Positions 7,568 to 17,197 of a stretch of 64,000 bases of DNA are shown here, piece by piece. The DNA is taken from the NCBI RefSeq assembly GCF_006715865.1, contig NZ_VFOA01000001.1:1860001-1924000 (forward strand), written 5' to 3'. This DNA is from Cellulomonas sp. SLBN-39. Lineage in GTDB: Bacteria > Actinomycetota > Actinomycetes > Actinomycetales > Cellulomonadaceae. The position numbers were made by a program, and so were the translations under genes. Each line of letters opens with the position of its first letter. Positions within the stretch are counted from its first letter, which is position 1. Below the pieces are notes generated by a model. It saw nothing but the letters and a program-made list of their open reading frames with translations, was not told the origin of the DNA and did not search any database.

Positions 7568-9433
7568 ATGGCACGAGCAGTCGGCATCGACCTCGGTACC
7601 ACCAACTCGGTGGTCGCGACCCTCGAGGGCGGCGAGCCCACCGTCATCGCCAACGCCGAGGGGTCGCGCACGACGCCGTCGGTCGTCGCGTTCTCCAAGA
7701 CCGGCGAGGTCCTCGTCGGCGAGGTCGCCAAGCGCCAGGCCGTCACCAACGTCGACCGGACCATCACGTCCGTCAAGCGCCACATGGGCACTGACTGGAC
7801 CACGGCGGTCGACGAGAAGAAGTACACGCCGCAGGAGATCAGCGCCCGCATCCTCGGCAAGCTCAAGCGTGACGCCGAGGCGTACCTGGGCGAGCCCGTC
7901 ACCGACGCGGTCATCACGGTCCCGGCGTACTTCAACGACGCCGAGCGCCAGGCCACCAAGGACGCCGGCACCGTCGCGGGCCTCAACGTCCTGCGCATCA
8001 TCAACGAGCCCACCGCGGCCGCCCTGGCCTATGGCCTGGAGCGCGGCAAGGAGGACGAGCTCATCCTCGTCTTCGACCTCGGCGGCGGCACGTTCGACGT
8101 CTCCCTGCTCGAGGTGGGCAAGGACGACGACGGCTTCTCCACGATCGAGGTCCGCGCGACCGCGGGCGACAACCGCCTCGGCGGCGACGACTGGGACGCG
8201 GCGATCGTCGCGCACCTGGTCACCGAGGTGAAGAACACCACGGGCGTCGACCTGTCGAAGGACAAGATCGCCCTGCAGCGTCTGCGCGAGGCGGCCGAGC
8301 AGGCCAAGAAGGAGCTGTCGTCCGCGACCAGCACCAACGTCTCGCTGCAGTACCTGTCGATGAGCGAGAACGGCCCGATCCACCTCGACACCAAGCTCAC
8401 GCGCGCGCAGTTCCAGCAGATGACGCAGCCGCTGCTCGACCGCGTGAAGGCGCCGTTCCACCAGGTCATCCGCGACGCCGGCATCTCCGTGGCCGACATC
8501 GACCACGTCGTGCTCGTCGGCGGCTCGACCCGCATGCCCGCGGTGTCCGAGGTCGTCACGCAGCTCACCGGCGGCAAGGAGCCCAACAAGGGCGTCAACC
8601 CGGACGAGGTCGTGGCCGTCGGCGCCGCGCTCCAGGCCGGCGTCATGAAGGGCGACCGCAAGGACGTCCTGCTCATCGACGTCACGCCGCTGTCCCTCGG
8701 CATCGAGACCAAGGGCGGGGTGATGACCAAGCTCATCGAGCGCAACACGGCCATCCCGACCAAGCGCTCGGAGATCTTCTCCACCGCCGAGGACAACCAG
8801 CCGTCCGTGCTGATCCAGGTGTTCCAGGGTGAGCGCGAGTTCGCGCGCGACAACAAGCCGCTGGGCACGTTCGAGCTCACCGGCATCGCGCCGGCGCCGC
8901 GCGGCGTCCCGCAGGTCGAGGTCACCTTCGACATCGACGCGAACGGCATCGTGCACGTGTCCGCCAAGGACCGCGGCACCGGCAAGGAGCAGTCGATGAC
9001 CATCACGGGCGGGTCGGCCCTCCCCAAGGAGGACATCGACCGCATGGTCAAGGACGCCGAGGAGCACGCCGCCGAGGACAAGAAGCGCCGCGAGGAGGCC
9101 GAGACCCGCAACACGGCGGAGCAGCTCGTCTACCAGACGGAGAAGCTCCTCGTCGACAACGGCGACAAGCTCTCCGACGACGTCAAGACCGAGGTCCAGG
9201 CCGCGGTCGGCGAGCTCAAGACCGCCCTCGAGGGCACCGACGTCGAGGCCGTCAAGGCCAAGCACGCCGCGCTCCTGACGGCCAGCCAGAAGATCGGCGA
9301 GGCCCTGTACAGCCAGGAGCAGGCCGCCCCGGCCGCCGACGAGGCCCCGGCGACGGACGCCAAGTCCGCCGACGAGGACGTGGTCGACGCCGAGATCGTC
9401 GAGGACGAGGCACCGGAGGGCGACAAGAAGTGA
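7568..9433 (+). CDS. dnaK: Chaperone protein DnaK (Hsp70)
   Basis: 621-residue cytosolic Hsp70, the usual length. The N-terminal ATPase domain carries the phosphate-1 motif [10 protein letters not shown] and the phosphate-2 block [14 protein letters not shown], followed by the GGSTRMPAV motif and the [11 protein letters not shown] start of the substrate-binding domain. The acidic C-terminal tail ends near [13 protein letters not shown]. The ATG at 7568 is preceded by GGAAGGAAGG. It folds client proteins in an ATP cycle stimulated by DnaJ and reset by GrpE, both encoded next. Two HAIR operators upstream indicate heat-shock control by HspR. It overlaps grpE by 4 bases (GTGA). Confidence 0.98.
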   Translation: MARAVGIDLGTTNSVVATLEGGEPTVIANAEGSRTTPSVVAFSKTGEVLVGEVAKRQAVTNVDRTITSVKRHMGTDWTTAVDEKKYTPQEISARILGKLKRDAEAYLGEPVTDAVITVPAYFNDAERQATKDAGTVAGLNVLRIINEPTAAALAYGLERGKEDELILVFDLGGGTFDVSLLEVGKDDDGFSTIEVRATAGDNRLGGDDWDAAIVAHLVTEVKNTTGVDLSKDKIALQRLREAAEQAKKELSSATSTNVSLQYLSMSENGPIHLDTKLTRAQFQQMTQPLLDRVKAPFHQVIRDAGISVADIDHVVLVGGSTRMPAVSEVVTQLTGGKEPNKGVNPDEVVAVGAALQAGVMKGDRKDVLLIDVTPLSLGIETKGGVMTKLIERNTAIPTKRSEIFSTAEDNQPSVLIQVFQGEREFARDNKPLGTFELTGIAPAPRGVPQVEVTFDIDANGIVHVSAKDRGTGKEQSMTITGGSALPKEDIDRMVKDAEEHAAEDKKRREEAETRNTAEQLVYQTEKLLVDNGDKLSDDVKTEVQAAVGELKTALEGTDVEAVKAKHAALLTASQKIGEALYSQEQAAPAADEAPATDAKSADEDVVDAEIVEDEAPEGDKK

Positions 9434-10071
9434 CCGACGAGCACGCCCCCCAGGGGCCGGACCAGCCGCAGGGCGGGTCCGGCCCCGACGAGGGGGCCCC
9501 GCGCGTGACCGACAAGCGCCGCCTCGACCCCCAGACGGGCGAGCTGCGCGAGCCGACGCCCGAGGAGGCCGTGCTCGACGCGGCCGCCGACGCGGTCTCG
9601 GGCGTCGCCCCCGAGGGCGACCTCGCGGCCGCCCAGGAGCTCGCGGCGCAGCGGCTCGACGAGCTGCAGCGCTCGCAGGCGGCGCACTACAACCTCGAGC
9701 AGCAGTACTCGGCGTACGTGAAGCGGTCCAAGGCCGAGGCCCTGGCCTCGCACGACCGGGGTGTCGCGGCCGTGGCCGAGGCACTGATCCCGGTGCTGGA
9801 CGACATCGAGCTGGCCCGCCAGCACGGTGACCTGTCGGGGCCGTTCGCGTCGATCGCGGAGAAGCTCGAGGCGACCCTGCAGCGCTTCGGCGTGGAGCGT
9901 TACGGCGCGGCCGGGGAGCCGTTCGACCCCGCCGTGCACGAGGCGCTCATGCACGCGCACTCGGCGGACGTGACGGAGCCGACGGTGCAGCAGGTGCTGC
10001 AGCCCGGGTACCGCACGGTCGAGCGGGTCCTGCGCGCCGCCCGGGTGGCGGTCGTGGACCCCGAGGGCTGA
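9430..10071 (+). CDS. grpE: Nucleotide exchange factor GrpE
   Basis: 213-residue GrpE beginning with a GTG that overlaps the dnaK stop. An acidic, Pro/Gly-rich N-terminus of about 75 residues precedes a long helix ([23 protein letters not shown]) that forms the dimer stalk. The C-terminal beta domain includes [21 protein letters not shown] and [19 protein letters not shown], the GrpE signature region. It releases ADP from DnaK. The overlapping start suggests translational coupling with dnaK. Confidence 0.96.
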   Translation: MTDEHAPQGPDQPQGGSGPDEGAPRVTDKRRLDPQTGELREPTPEEAVLDAAADAVSGVAPEGDLAAAQELAAQRLDELQRSQAAHYNLEQQYSAYVKRSKAEALASHDRGVAAVAEALIPVLDDIELARQHGDLSGPFASIAEKLEATLQRFGVERYGAAGEPFDPAVHEALMHAHSADVTEPTVQQVLQPGYRTVERVLRAARVAVVDPEG

Positions 10072-10117
10072 CGGGCACCATCATCTGCACACCAGGACGA
10101 AGCGGGAGGGAGGCGCC

Positions 10118-11110
10118 GTGACCGGCCAGGACTGGCTCGAGAAGGACTTCTACGCCGTGCTCGGCGTCGCCAAGGACGCGGACGCGGCGGCGGTGAAGAA
10201 GGCGTACCGCAAGCTGGCGCGCCAGCTGCACCCGGACCAGAACCCGGGCGACGCCGCGGCCGAGGCCCGCTTCAAGGACATCGGCGAGGCGTACGCGGTG
10301 CTCTCGGACCCCGAGCAGCGCCGCCAGTACGACCAGCTGCGTGCCATGGCCGGCGGCGCCCGCTTCACCGCGGGCGCCGGCGGTCGTGGCGGCGCGCCCG
10401 GCGGGCCGGGGTTCGAGGACCTGTTCGGCACGATGTTCGGCGGGGCCAACGGTCCCGGCGGGCGGGTGCGGTACCAGACGTCCGGCACGGGCGGCGGTGC
10501 CGGCGGGCCGGGGTTCGAGGACCTGCTCGGCGGGCTGTTCGGCGGCGGGGGAGGGCGCGGCCACGCCGGCGCCGACCTGACGGCCACCACGACGCTGCCG
10601 TTCCGCACGGCCGCCGAGGGGTCGACCGTGTCGCTGTCCGTCGAGGGGCGCACCGTGAACGCGCGCATCCCCGCGGGGGTGCGGGACGGGCAGAAGATCC
10701 GCCTGCGCGGCAAGGGCCGCCCGGGCAGCGGCGGGGCGCCCGACGGCGACCTCGTCATCACCGTGCAGGTCGAGCCGCACCCGGTGTTCTCGCTCGAGGC
10801 CGACAACCTGCGCGTGACGGTGCCGGTGGCGTTCGACGAGGCCGCCCTGGGCGCCACGGTGCAGGTGCCGACCCTCGACGGGTCGGCCGTGCGCGTGAAG
10901 ATCCCGGCCGGCACGCCCTCGGGGCGCACGCTGCGCGTCAAGGGCAAGGGCATCACGACGTCGAAGGGCACCGGCGACCTGCTCGTCACCGTGCAGGTGG
11001 TGGTGCCCCAGCGGCTGAGCGCCGCGGCCCGCGAGGCCGTGCAGGCGTTCGGCATCGCCACGTCCGGCGAGGACGTGCGCGCGGACCTCATGGCGGACGC
11101 CCGGCGCTGA
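10118..11110 (+). CDS. dnaJ: DnaJ co-chaperone lacking the zinc-finger domain
   Basis: 330-residue J-domain protein from a GTG preceded by GGGAGGGAGG. Residues about 7-75 form the J domain with the HPD motif that stimulates DnaK. A Gly/Phe-rich region contains two near-copies of [10 protein letters not shown], at about residues 92-105 and 128-141. The C-terminal substrate-binding sandwich follows directly. The four CxxCxGxG repeats of classical DnaJ are absent, so it is a type II (CbpA/DnaJ1-like) protein. Its place between grpE and hspR is the usual actinobacterial operon order. Confidence 0.93.
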   Translation: MTGQDWLEKDFYAVLGVAKDADAAAVKKAYRKLARQLHPDQNPGDAAAEARFKDIGEAYAVLSDPEQRRQYDQLRAMAGGARFTAGAGGRGGAPGGPGFEDLFGTMFGGANGPGGRVRYQTSGTGGGAGGPGFEDLLGGLFGGGGGRGHAGADLTATTTLPFRTAAEGSTVSLSVEGRTVNARIPAGVRDGQKIRLRGKGRPGSGGAPDGDLVITVQVEPHPVFSLEADNLRVTVPVAFDEAALGATVQVPTLDGSAVRVKIPAGTPSGRTLRVKGKGITTSKGTGDLLVTVQVVVPQRLSAAAREAVQAFGIATSGEDVRADLMADARR

Positions 11111-11117
11111 CGGGTCT

Positions 11118-11139
11118 GCGCCACCCGACCGGGTGGCGC
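11118..11139 (+). terminator. Hairpin between dnaJ and hspR
   Basis: GCGCCACCCG (11118-11127) pairs perfectly with CGGGTGGCGC (11130-11139). It lies in the 66-bp gap before hspR and may act as a partial terminator that lowers repressor output relative to chaperones. Confidence 0.5.
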
Positions 11140-11176
11140 GGTGCACCGCCGCGGCTGCGGGGGAGGAGGACGGGCG

Positions 11177-11611
11177 ATGGACGAGGACGCGAAGGTCTAC
11201 GTCATCTCGGTCGCCGCCGAGCTCGCGGGCATGCACCCGCAGACGCTGCGGCAGTACGACCGCCTCGGCCTGGTCCGCCCGGGCCGCACCCGCGGGCGCG
11301 GGCGGCGGTACTCCGCGCGGGACATCCAGATGCTGCGCGAGGTGCAGCGGCTCTCGCAGGACGAGGGTGTGAACCTCGCGGGCATCAAGCGGATCCTCGA
11401 GCTCGAGGCCGAGGTGCGGGCCGTGCGCCAGCAGGTCGAGTTCCTGCGCACCCTGCTGGACCCGGGGCGCCGGGTGTTCACCGCCGACCCGACGGGCAAC
11501 GTCGTCGCCGACCGCCGGCACCCCCTGGCCCCGCAGCCCGCGCCGGGGCGCCGGCCCCGCTGGGTGCCGCGCCAGCTCGTGGCCGGGCCGACGCCCCGCC
11601 GGGACGGCTGA
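11177..11611 (+). CDS. hspR: Heat-shock repressor HspR (MerR family)
   Basis: 144-residue MerR-like regulator. The winged helix-turn-helix begins VYVISVAAELAGMHPQTLRQYDRLGLV and contains RYSARDIQMLREVQ; a coiled-coil helix (ELEAEVRAVRQQVEFLRTLL) follows. HspR binds HAIR sites and is stabilised as a repressor by DnaK, giving feedback control of the operon. The two HAIR copies at 7436-7520 are its predicted sites. The ATG at 11177 follows GGAGGA. The C-terminal tail is Pro/Arg-rich. Confidence 0.95.
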   Translation: MDEDAKVYVISVAAELAGMHPQTLRQYDRLGLVRPGRTRGRGRRYSARDIQMLREVQRLSQDEGVNLAGIKRILELEAEVRAVRQQVEFLRTLLDPGRRVFTADPTGNVVADRRHPLAPQPAPGRRPRWVPRQLVAGPTPRRDG

Positions 11612-11819
11612 GCGGGTCCCTCGGGCGCACGCCACCACCTGCGGCGACGCCGGGGGATGGGCCGTCCGGGCGAGGGCCGGACGAGTGAAGGTGCGCGCCA
11701 CCGGTTGTCACAATCGGACATACCGGACGAGCATGGCGGTCTCGCCGTGAACCACCCGCACGCGGTGACGGCCGGCCGCCGAGCCGCGAGGCCGTCGCCC
11801 CGACGAAGGGCCGCTCCTC

Positions 11820-13664
11820 GTGACCGCTGCGCGCACCCCGCTGATCGCCACGCACGACATCGCCGCCGACCGTGAGCGCCTGCGCCGGCGCCGGGTGGTC
11901 CGTCTGTGCCTCGTCGTGCTGGCCCTCGAGGTCTACGTGATCTGGGCGGCGCTGACCGGGCGGCCGCTGGTCGTGGTCCCCGAGGTCGACCCGCTGGTGC
12001 TCGTGCCGGTGCTGTTCTTCGCCGCGCTCCTGCTGCTGCTCGTCGGCACCCAGGTCGGCTCCGGCCGCTCCCCGCACGTCACCTACCGGCCCGAGCAGGT
12101 CGACGTCACGCTCGACGACGTCGTCGGCATCGACCCGGTGGTCGAAGACGTGCGCCGCTCGATCGACCTGTTCCAGACCCACCGGCGGTTCGCCGACCAG
12201 ATGGGCGGCACCCCGCGCCGTGGCCTGCTGTTCGAGGGCCCGCCCGGCACGGGCAAGACCCTGACGGCCAAGGCGATGGCCGCCGAGGCGGGCGTGCCGT
12301 TCCTGTTCGTGTCCGCGACGAGCTTCCAGTCGATGTACTACGGCGCGACGGCCCGCAAGATCCGCGCGTACTTCAAGGCGCTGCGCACCGCCGCCCGCAA
12401 GGAGGGCGGCGCGATCGGCTTCATCGAGGAGATCGACGCGATCGCCCTGCGCCGCGGCGGCCTCGCGGCGGCGTCGTCGCGGGCGGCGTTCGTGCAGGTG
12501 CCGTCCGTGCAGGGGCTGCTCGGCGGCCAGGGCGGCGTGGTGCGGGACGCGATGATCTCCGAGGGCACCGGCGGCGTGGTCAACGAGCTGCTCGTGCAGA
12601 TGCAGTCGTTCGACGAGCCCGTCGGGTCCGACCGGGTCGTCAACGCGCTGCTCCAGCTGGTCAACCTCCTGCTGCCCGCGCACCGCCAGATCCGTCTGCG
12701 CAAGCCCACGCGGGCCCCGATCCTGCTGATCGCCGCCACCAACCGCGCCGACCACCTCGACCCGGCGCTGCTGCGCCCCGGCCGGTTCGACCGCCGCCTG
12801 ACGTTCAACCCGCCGGACGCGCACGGCCGCCGCGCCCTCGTGGACCACTTCCTGGCCCGCCGCGCGCACCACGCCGAGCTCGACGAGCCCGCGGTCCGCG
12901 ACCGGGTGGCCGCCGCGACGAGCGGGTGGACGCCGGTGATGGTCGAGCACGTGCTCGACGAGGCCCTGGTCAACGCGCTGCGCCGCGGCGACACCGCGAT
13001 GCGGTTCGTCGACGTCGAGCACGCGCGCCTGACCGAGCTGGTCGGCATCGGCCACCCCGTGACGTACACGCCGGCGGAGCAGCGCCTCATCGCGACGCAC
13101 GAGGCCGGGCACGCCGTCACCGCGTGGCTCGTGGCACCCAGCCGCACGCTCGAGGTGCTGACCATCGTCAAGCGCGGCTCCGCCCTGGGCCTGCTCGCCC
13201 ACGGCGACTGCGAGGAGGTCTACACGCACTCGCGCTACGACCTCGGCGCGCTCGTGCAGATCGCCATGGGCGGCTGGGTCGCCGAGGAGCTGTTCTTCGG
13301 CCAGACCAGCACGGGCCCGGCCTCGGACCTCGCGGCCGCGACCCGCACCGCCGCGCAGATGGTCGGCGCGGCCGGCATGACGGGGTCGCTGGTGTCGTTC
13401 GCCGCGACCGACAAGGACCTCGTCTCGGCCGTCATCGGCGACCCGTCCGCCCGTGCCCAGCTCGAGCAGGTGCTCGACGACGCCCGCGCGACCGTCCGCC
13501 GTCTGCTCGCGTCGAACTCCGACCTCGTCGAGGCGCTCCGCGACGCGCTCCTGGCCCGGCACGAGCTGGTCGGCGACGAGATCACGGCGGTGCTGGAGAA
13601 GGCCGTCGCGGACCGCCCCGGCGCTGCCCCGGTGCGGCCGGCGGGCGCCCTGCGCATCGCCTGA
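11820..13664 (+). CDS. FtsH-like membrane AAA+ protease with an expanded AAA module
   Basis: 614-residue predicted membrane protease from a GTG. Two transmembrane helices lie at about residues 24-46 and 57-77. The AAA+ domain has Walker A GPPGTGKT, a Walker B-like GFIEEIDAI and the second-region motif RPGRFDRR. The M41 peptidase domain has the zinc motif HEAGH and a downstream TSTGPASDLAAAT segment supplying the third ligand, so proteolysis should be intact. The stretch between Walker B and the AATN sensor is about 60 residues longer than in canonical FtsH, and the periplasmic part is almost missing. It lies next to the HspR operon, consistent with membrane protein quality control under stress. 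Confidence 0.85.
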   Translation: MTAARTPLIATHDIAADRERLRRRRVVRLCLVVLALEVYVIWAALTGRPLVVVPEVDPLVLVPVLFFAALLLLLVGTQVGSGRSPHVTYRPEQVDVTLDDVVGIDPVVEDVRRSIDLFQTHRRFADQMGGTPRRGLLFEGPPGTGKTLTAKAMAAEAGVPFLFVSATSFQSMYYGATARKIRAYFKALRTAARKEGGAIGFIEEIDAIALRRGGLAAASSRAAFVQVPSVQGLLGGQGGVVRDAMISEGTGGVVNELLVQMQSFDEPVGSDRVVNALLQLVNLLLPAHRQIRLRKPTRAPILLIAATNRADHLDPALLRPGRFDRRLTFNPPDAHGRRALVDHFLARRAHHAELDEPAVRDRVAAATSGWTPVMVEHVLDEALVNALRRGDTAMRFVDVEHARLTELVGIGHPVTYTPAEQRLIATHEAGHAVTAWLVAPSRTLEVLTIVKRGSALGLLAHGDCEEVYTHSRYDLGALVQIAMGGWVAEELFFGQTSTGPASDLAAATRTAAQMVGAAGMTGSLVSFAATDKDLVSAVIGDPSARAQLEQVLDDARATVRRLLASNSDLVEALRDALLARHELVGDEITAVLEKAVADRPGAAPVRPAGALRIA

Positions 13665-13670
13665 GGGGGC

Positions 13671-13690
13671 GGTCGCGGGGCCCCGCGACC
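13671..13690 (+). terminator. Palindromic terminator-like hairpin
   Basis: Perfect 20-base palindrome: GGTCGCGGGG at 13671-13680 is followed by its reverse complement. It lies 7 bases after the protease stop codon. Confidence 0.55.
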
Positions 13691-13813
13691 CACGGCGCGG
13701 GGGACCGGGTGACGGGACCCTCGTCCCCCTCGCCGGGTGTCCGGATGGTGAGATGATGGCGGGGCCGGCGACCCCGGCCACCCGTCCGCACGCACCGACC
13801 AGGAGCGACGAAG

Positions 13814-14038
13814 ATGTCCGCCGTCACGTTCAGCCACGCCCCCTCCGCCGCCCGCGGCGTCCGCACGCACGCGCACCGCGCGATCGACACGGTCCGCTGG
13901 GCCCCCGCGCCCACGCCGGGCGCCACGCCCGCCCAGCGCCTGCGGTTCGCCGGCTACGTCGCCGGCAGCGTCGTCGCGTGGGTCGCGCTCGGCCTGCTGG
14001 GCGCCGCGCTGCTCGGCGCGCTCGTCGGCCTGGTCTGA
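13814..14038 (+). CDS. Small single-pass membrane protein, unknown
   Basis: 74 residues. An N-terminal soluble part of about 45 residues, rich in Ala, His and Arg, is followed by one hydrophobic helix (YVAGSVVAWVALGLLGAALLGALVGLV) reaching the C-terminus. That architecture fits a tail-anchored protein. It has its own upstream gap after the FtsH-like protease and is convergent with the next gene. No family recognised. Confidence 0.6.
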   Translation: MSAVTFSHAPSAARGVRTHAHRAIDTVRWAPAPTPGATPAQRLRFAGYVAGSVVAWVALGLLGAALLGALVGLV

Positions 14039-14046
14039 CCAGCGCA

Positions 14047-14086
14047 CCGGTGCCGGCGCGGACGACGAGGTCCGCACCGGCACCGG
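14047..14086. terminator. Bidirectional terminator between convergent genes
   Basis: CCGGTGCCGG (14047-14056) pairs with CCGGCACCGG (14077-14086), and GCGGA/TCCGC pairs inside. It sits between the ends of the small membrane protein (plus) and the protease fusion (minus). Confidence 0.65.
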
Positions 14087-14098
14087 CAGCACCACCGG

Positions 14099-16447
14099 TC
14101 AGCGGAAGGCGTGGTGGAAGAGCTGCCCCACCCAGCCGCCGAACTCGGGGCTGGTCACGCGCTGACCGTCCGGGACCCAGTGGCTGAACAGCCCGTTGAC
14201 GACGTCCGGCGCCTGCGCGTCGAACCACGGACCGCCGCTGCCGCCCTGCGTCAGGTCGTCGAGCTTCGCGATCGTGGCCGGGCCCTGCTCGGTGAGCCGG
14301 CTGCCGAGGCTGCGCCACATGTGCTCGCCGTCGAACGCGAACCCGGGCCGCGCCTTGCCGGGGTACCCGGTGTCGATCCAGGTCGACGCCACCGCGCCCC
14401 AGAGCATCCCCGCCCAGCCCACGACCTCGCCGATCTCCTTGCCGTCCAGCGGCTTGATCGTGCACATCGCCACGTCCCACGCCGCGATCTGGTTCGCCTG
14501 GACGTTCCAGGCCTGCGGGGCGAACCCGGCGGCGATCGCCCACGTCCCGAACGGCCGGGCTCCCGCGGCGTACGCCGGCACGAACACCAGGTCCGTCGCC
14601 GTGACGCCGTGGTAGGTGAGGTTGTGCGCCGCGGTGAGGATCCCGCGCTTGTGGACGACGCACGCCGAGCCCGAGTACGGCTGGCCGTCGCGGCGGAAGA
14701 ACAGCTTGCCGACCGTCTTCCACGGGCTCGTCCCCGGGTTCGGCACGCGGTCGGTGACCGGACCGACGTCCGGGCCTCCGAGCGCCTGCGACGACGCGGC
14801 ACCGCCGACGTGCGCGGGGTGCACCGCGTGCGCCCCGCTGCCCGCGACGGTGCGCGGGGCGTCGGGGAGGCGGAGCGCGTCGGGGTCCTCCTCGACCCCG
14901 AACGGCGTCGCCTGCGCCATCAGCTCCGGGGTCCAGAGCTCCAGCGCCGCGACGTCGTCCGAGAGCACCCGCGAGGCGTCGAACGTGGCGGCGAAGTCCG
15001 GGGCGTGCACCGTGCCGTCGGTCCAGGGGCCGGCCGGGTAGAGGCGCGCCTCGACCGTGTACCAGGTGACCGTCCAGGAGTACCCGCGGTCGTAGTCGCT
15101 CTTGACGAACACGTCGCCGCCCGAGCGGCCGATGATCTGGTCGCTGACCTTGCGCCAGTCCCCGCCGTTGCTCGACCGGTTGCACACGACGTCGAAGCCG
15201 ACGATCACGCGCGAGGAGTTGCGGTACGAGAACACGTGCTCGTTCCAGCCGATCTTCCAGTCGGCGCTGACCGTGCTGGTCTCGAGCGTGACGTCGACAC
15301 CCGCCTCGTCGCCGCGCTGGAACCCGTACCCCCAGCGCACGGTGCCCAGGTCGGCGTCGTGGTTGACGCCCTTGCCGGGCTCGGTCTTCGCGGCCGCGAC
15401 GACCTGGGAGTAGAACGCCTGCCGGTTGGCGATCTCGTGCAGCGTGGTCAGCACGCGCTGCGTCTCGGCCGTCAGCAGCTCGATCTGCTGCGGGTCCGTG
15501 GCGAGCGACGCCTGGTGCGCCTCGATCGTCTTCTCGAGCTTGTGGTACGCCTCCTCGACGAGCCGGCGGCCGAAGTCGGGGCAGGTGCGGAAGTGCGCGC
15601 GGACCAGCCAGAACCGGTTGTAGAGGAACCCGAGCTGGGCGAACGCGTCGGGGCTGACCGGCACCTCGCCGGGCAGCGCCGGGTCGATCATGCGGTACGC
15701 CTGCAGGTAGCTCTCGAGCGGCTCCATCGCCTGGTTCTGGTTGAACCAGGGCACGATGACGGACAGCACCGACCCGGGCGTCCACCCCTCCGACGGGGCG
15801 TCGGGGACAGGGCTCGAGACGCCCTGCGCGGTGATCCGCACGTTCACGTTCGCGCCGTGCGCCTTGGCGGTCTTCTCGAACGCCGCGCTGCCCTCGGCGC
15901 TGAGCACCTGCGGCACCTCGGCGCCCAGCGACGCGGCGAACTTGGTGCGCTGCTCCGTGCTGGTGAACCGGCACTGGTACGCCACCTGCAGCGCGGACCC
16001 GGCGCGGTAGCCGGCCACGAAGTAGTCGCCGTGCCGCTCGCGGAAGCCGGGCCCGGGCTCGACGGCCAGGCTGTAGGCGTCCGCGAGGGAGAACTGGCTC
16101 TCCTCGACGTTCACCTCGGCGAGGATCGTCACGGCGAGCTCGGAGACCGCGAGCTCCTCCAGGTACGACGTGCTGGCCGAGACGGTGACGCCCTCGAGGT
16201 TGTACGACGCCTTCACCGACGAGCTGATGAGGCTCTGCATGTCGGACTCGGACTGCACGAGCGCGTACCGGTACTCGGGGTGCAGCGACGGGCTGCGGCG
16301 CACCTCGAACGGTGCGACGGCGCTCGCGCGCAGCTGGCCGGTGACGGCGTCGACGCCGGCGCCCAGGCGCAGGTGCGGCTGCCACGGCTGCCCGACGACG
16401 GTGGTGTTGAGCAGCGTGGTCGGTTGACCGGTGCTGGTCCTGATCAT
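14099..16447 (-). CDS. Predicted MACPF-like pore-forming domain fused to a trypsin-like serine protease
   Basis: 782-residue protein starting at the ATG at 16447 after a GGGGG stretch; no signal peptide is visible. Residues about 25-210 show MACPF-like features: LGAGVDAVTGQLRAS near the start, alternating Ser-rich segments (SSSVKASYNLEGVTVSAST) and HGDYFVAGYRAGSAL, resembling the GTHY-type MACPF signature. A central all-beta-looking region of unknown type follows. The last 230 residues are an S1-type protease with an intact triad: His in GILTAAHN, Asp in WDVAMC and Ser in QGGSGGPW. The serine-protease call is strong; the pore-former call is motif-based and moderate. A LuxR-type gene lies 70 bases upstream on the same strand. 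Confidence 0.65.
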   Translation of the reverse strand: MIRTSTGQPTTLLNTTVVGQPWQPHLRLGAGVDAVTGQLRASAVAPFEVRRSPSLHPEYRYALVQSESDMQSLISSSVKASYNLEGVTVSASTSYLEELAVSELAVTILAEVNVEESQFSLADAYSLAVEPGPGFRERHGDYFVAGYRAGSALQVAYQCRFTSTEQRTKFAASLGAEVPQVLSAEGSAAFEKTAKAHGANVNVRITAQGVSSPVPDAPSEGWTPGSVLSVIVPWFNQNQAMEPLESYLQAYRMIDPALPGEVPVSPDAFAQLGFLYNRFWLVRAHFRTCPDFGRRLVEEAYHKLEKTIEAHQASLATDPQQIELLTAETQRVLTTLHEIANRQAFYSQVVAAAKTEPGKGVNHDADLGTVRWGYGFQRGDEAGVDVTLETSTVSADWKIGWNEHVFSYRNSSRVIVGFDVVCNRSSNGGDWRKVSDQIIGRSGGDVFVKSDYDRGYSWTVTWYTVEARLYPAGPWTDGTVHAPDFAATFDASRVLSDDVAALELWTPELMAQATPFGVEEDPDALRLPDAPRTVAGSGAHAVHPAHVGGAASSQALGGPDVGPVTDRVPNPGTSPWKTVGKLFFRRDGQPYSGSACVVHKRGILTAAHNLTYHGVTATDLVFVPAYAAGARPFGTWAIAAGFAPQAWNVQANQIAAWDVAMCTIKPLDGKEIGEVVGWAGMLWGAVASTWIDTGYPGKARPGFAFDGEHMWRSLGSRLTEQGPATIAKLDDLTQGGSGGPWFDAQAPDVVNGLFSHWVPDGQRVTSPEFGGWVGQLFHHAFR

Positions 16448-16517
16448 GGTGTCCCCCTGCTGGTCGGCGGGTGCGACGCTGCGCCCCCGGCGGTGACGGG
16501 CCGGGCCGGCCCGTGTG

Positions 16518-17189
16518 TCACTGTTCTCCCGTCCGCGCGGGGGCGTCCTCACCAGAACTGGTGAACGTGACCGCCGCCAGGGCCAGCCACGCGGCGGGCA
16601 GCGACCGGTGCGCGACCGCGACCGCCTCCAGCTGGGACGTCACCTGCAGCTTGGCCAGCACGGACTTGATGTGGCTGCGCACGGTGTGCAGCGACAGGTG
16701 CCGGCGCTCGGCGATCCGGGCGGCCGGGATCCCGGCGACCATCGCGCGCAGCACGGCGTGCTCGGCGGGGGTCAGCCGGTCGAGGTCGAGGACCTCCTGG
16801 TGGCGTCGCCCGAGCTCCGTGCCGGCAGGAGGCCCGGCGGGGGAGTGCAGGCGCCGGTCGACCAGGCGCAGCAGCGGCACGAGGGGAGCGCCCTGGTTGA
16901 GGACGGCCGCGCCGCGCTCCTGCAGGTGCCGCAGCACGTCGGCCGAGCGCACGGTCCCCAGGGCGACGGTGCCGTGCAGGGGCACGCCGGGGGGCAGCCG
17001 GAGGCGGGCGGCGCCGTCGTCGTCCTCGACGACCACGACGCAGGGCCCGTGCAGGGCGTCGGGGCCGACCCGCTCGGCCCGCACGTCCAGGACGTCCCAG
17101 CCGCCCGTGCCGAGCCCGGCGGAGACGGCGGCGGCGACGATGCTGCCGGGGAGTGCGACGACGGTGGTCCTGCGCTGGTCTGCCCCCAT
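16518..17189 (-). CDS. LuxR-family transcriptional regulator with unusual N-terminal domain
   Basis: 223 residues from the ATG at 17189. The C-terminal LuxR/FixJ helix-turn-helix includes LTPAEHAVLRAMVAGIPAARIAERRHL followed by SLHTVRSHIKSVLAKLQV. The first 130 residues have the length of a receiver domain and a VVVVEDDD strand, but the phosphoacceptor Asp and Lys cannot be identified, so it looks like a pseudo-receiver or another sensor. It is upstream of, and in the same direction as, the protease fusion, which it probably regulates. A perfect GTGTGGCACAC palindrome lies just before its start codon. Confidence 0.8.
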   Translation of the reverse strand: MGADQRRTTVVALPGSIVAAAVSAGLGTGGWDVLDVRAERVGPDALHGPCVVVVEDDDGAARLRLPPGVPLHGTVALGTVRSADVLRHLQERGAAVLNQGAPLVPLLRLVDRRLHSPAGPPAGTELGRRHQEVLDLDRLTPAEHAVLRAMVAGIPAARIAERRHLSLHTVRSHIKSVLAKLQVTSQLEAVAVAHRSLPAAWLALAAVTFTSSGEDAPARTGEQ

Positions 17190-17197
17190 GGGCGGAT

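Noticed and set aside
14111..16564. 817-residue plus-strand open frame over the protease fusion
   Set aside because: Antisense shadow rich in Arg/Val; the minus strand carries the catalytic triad.
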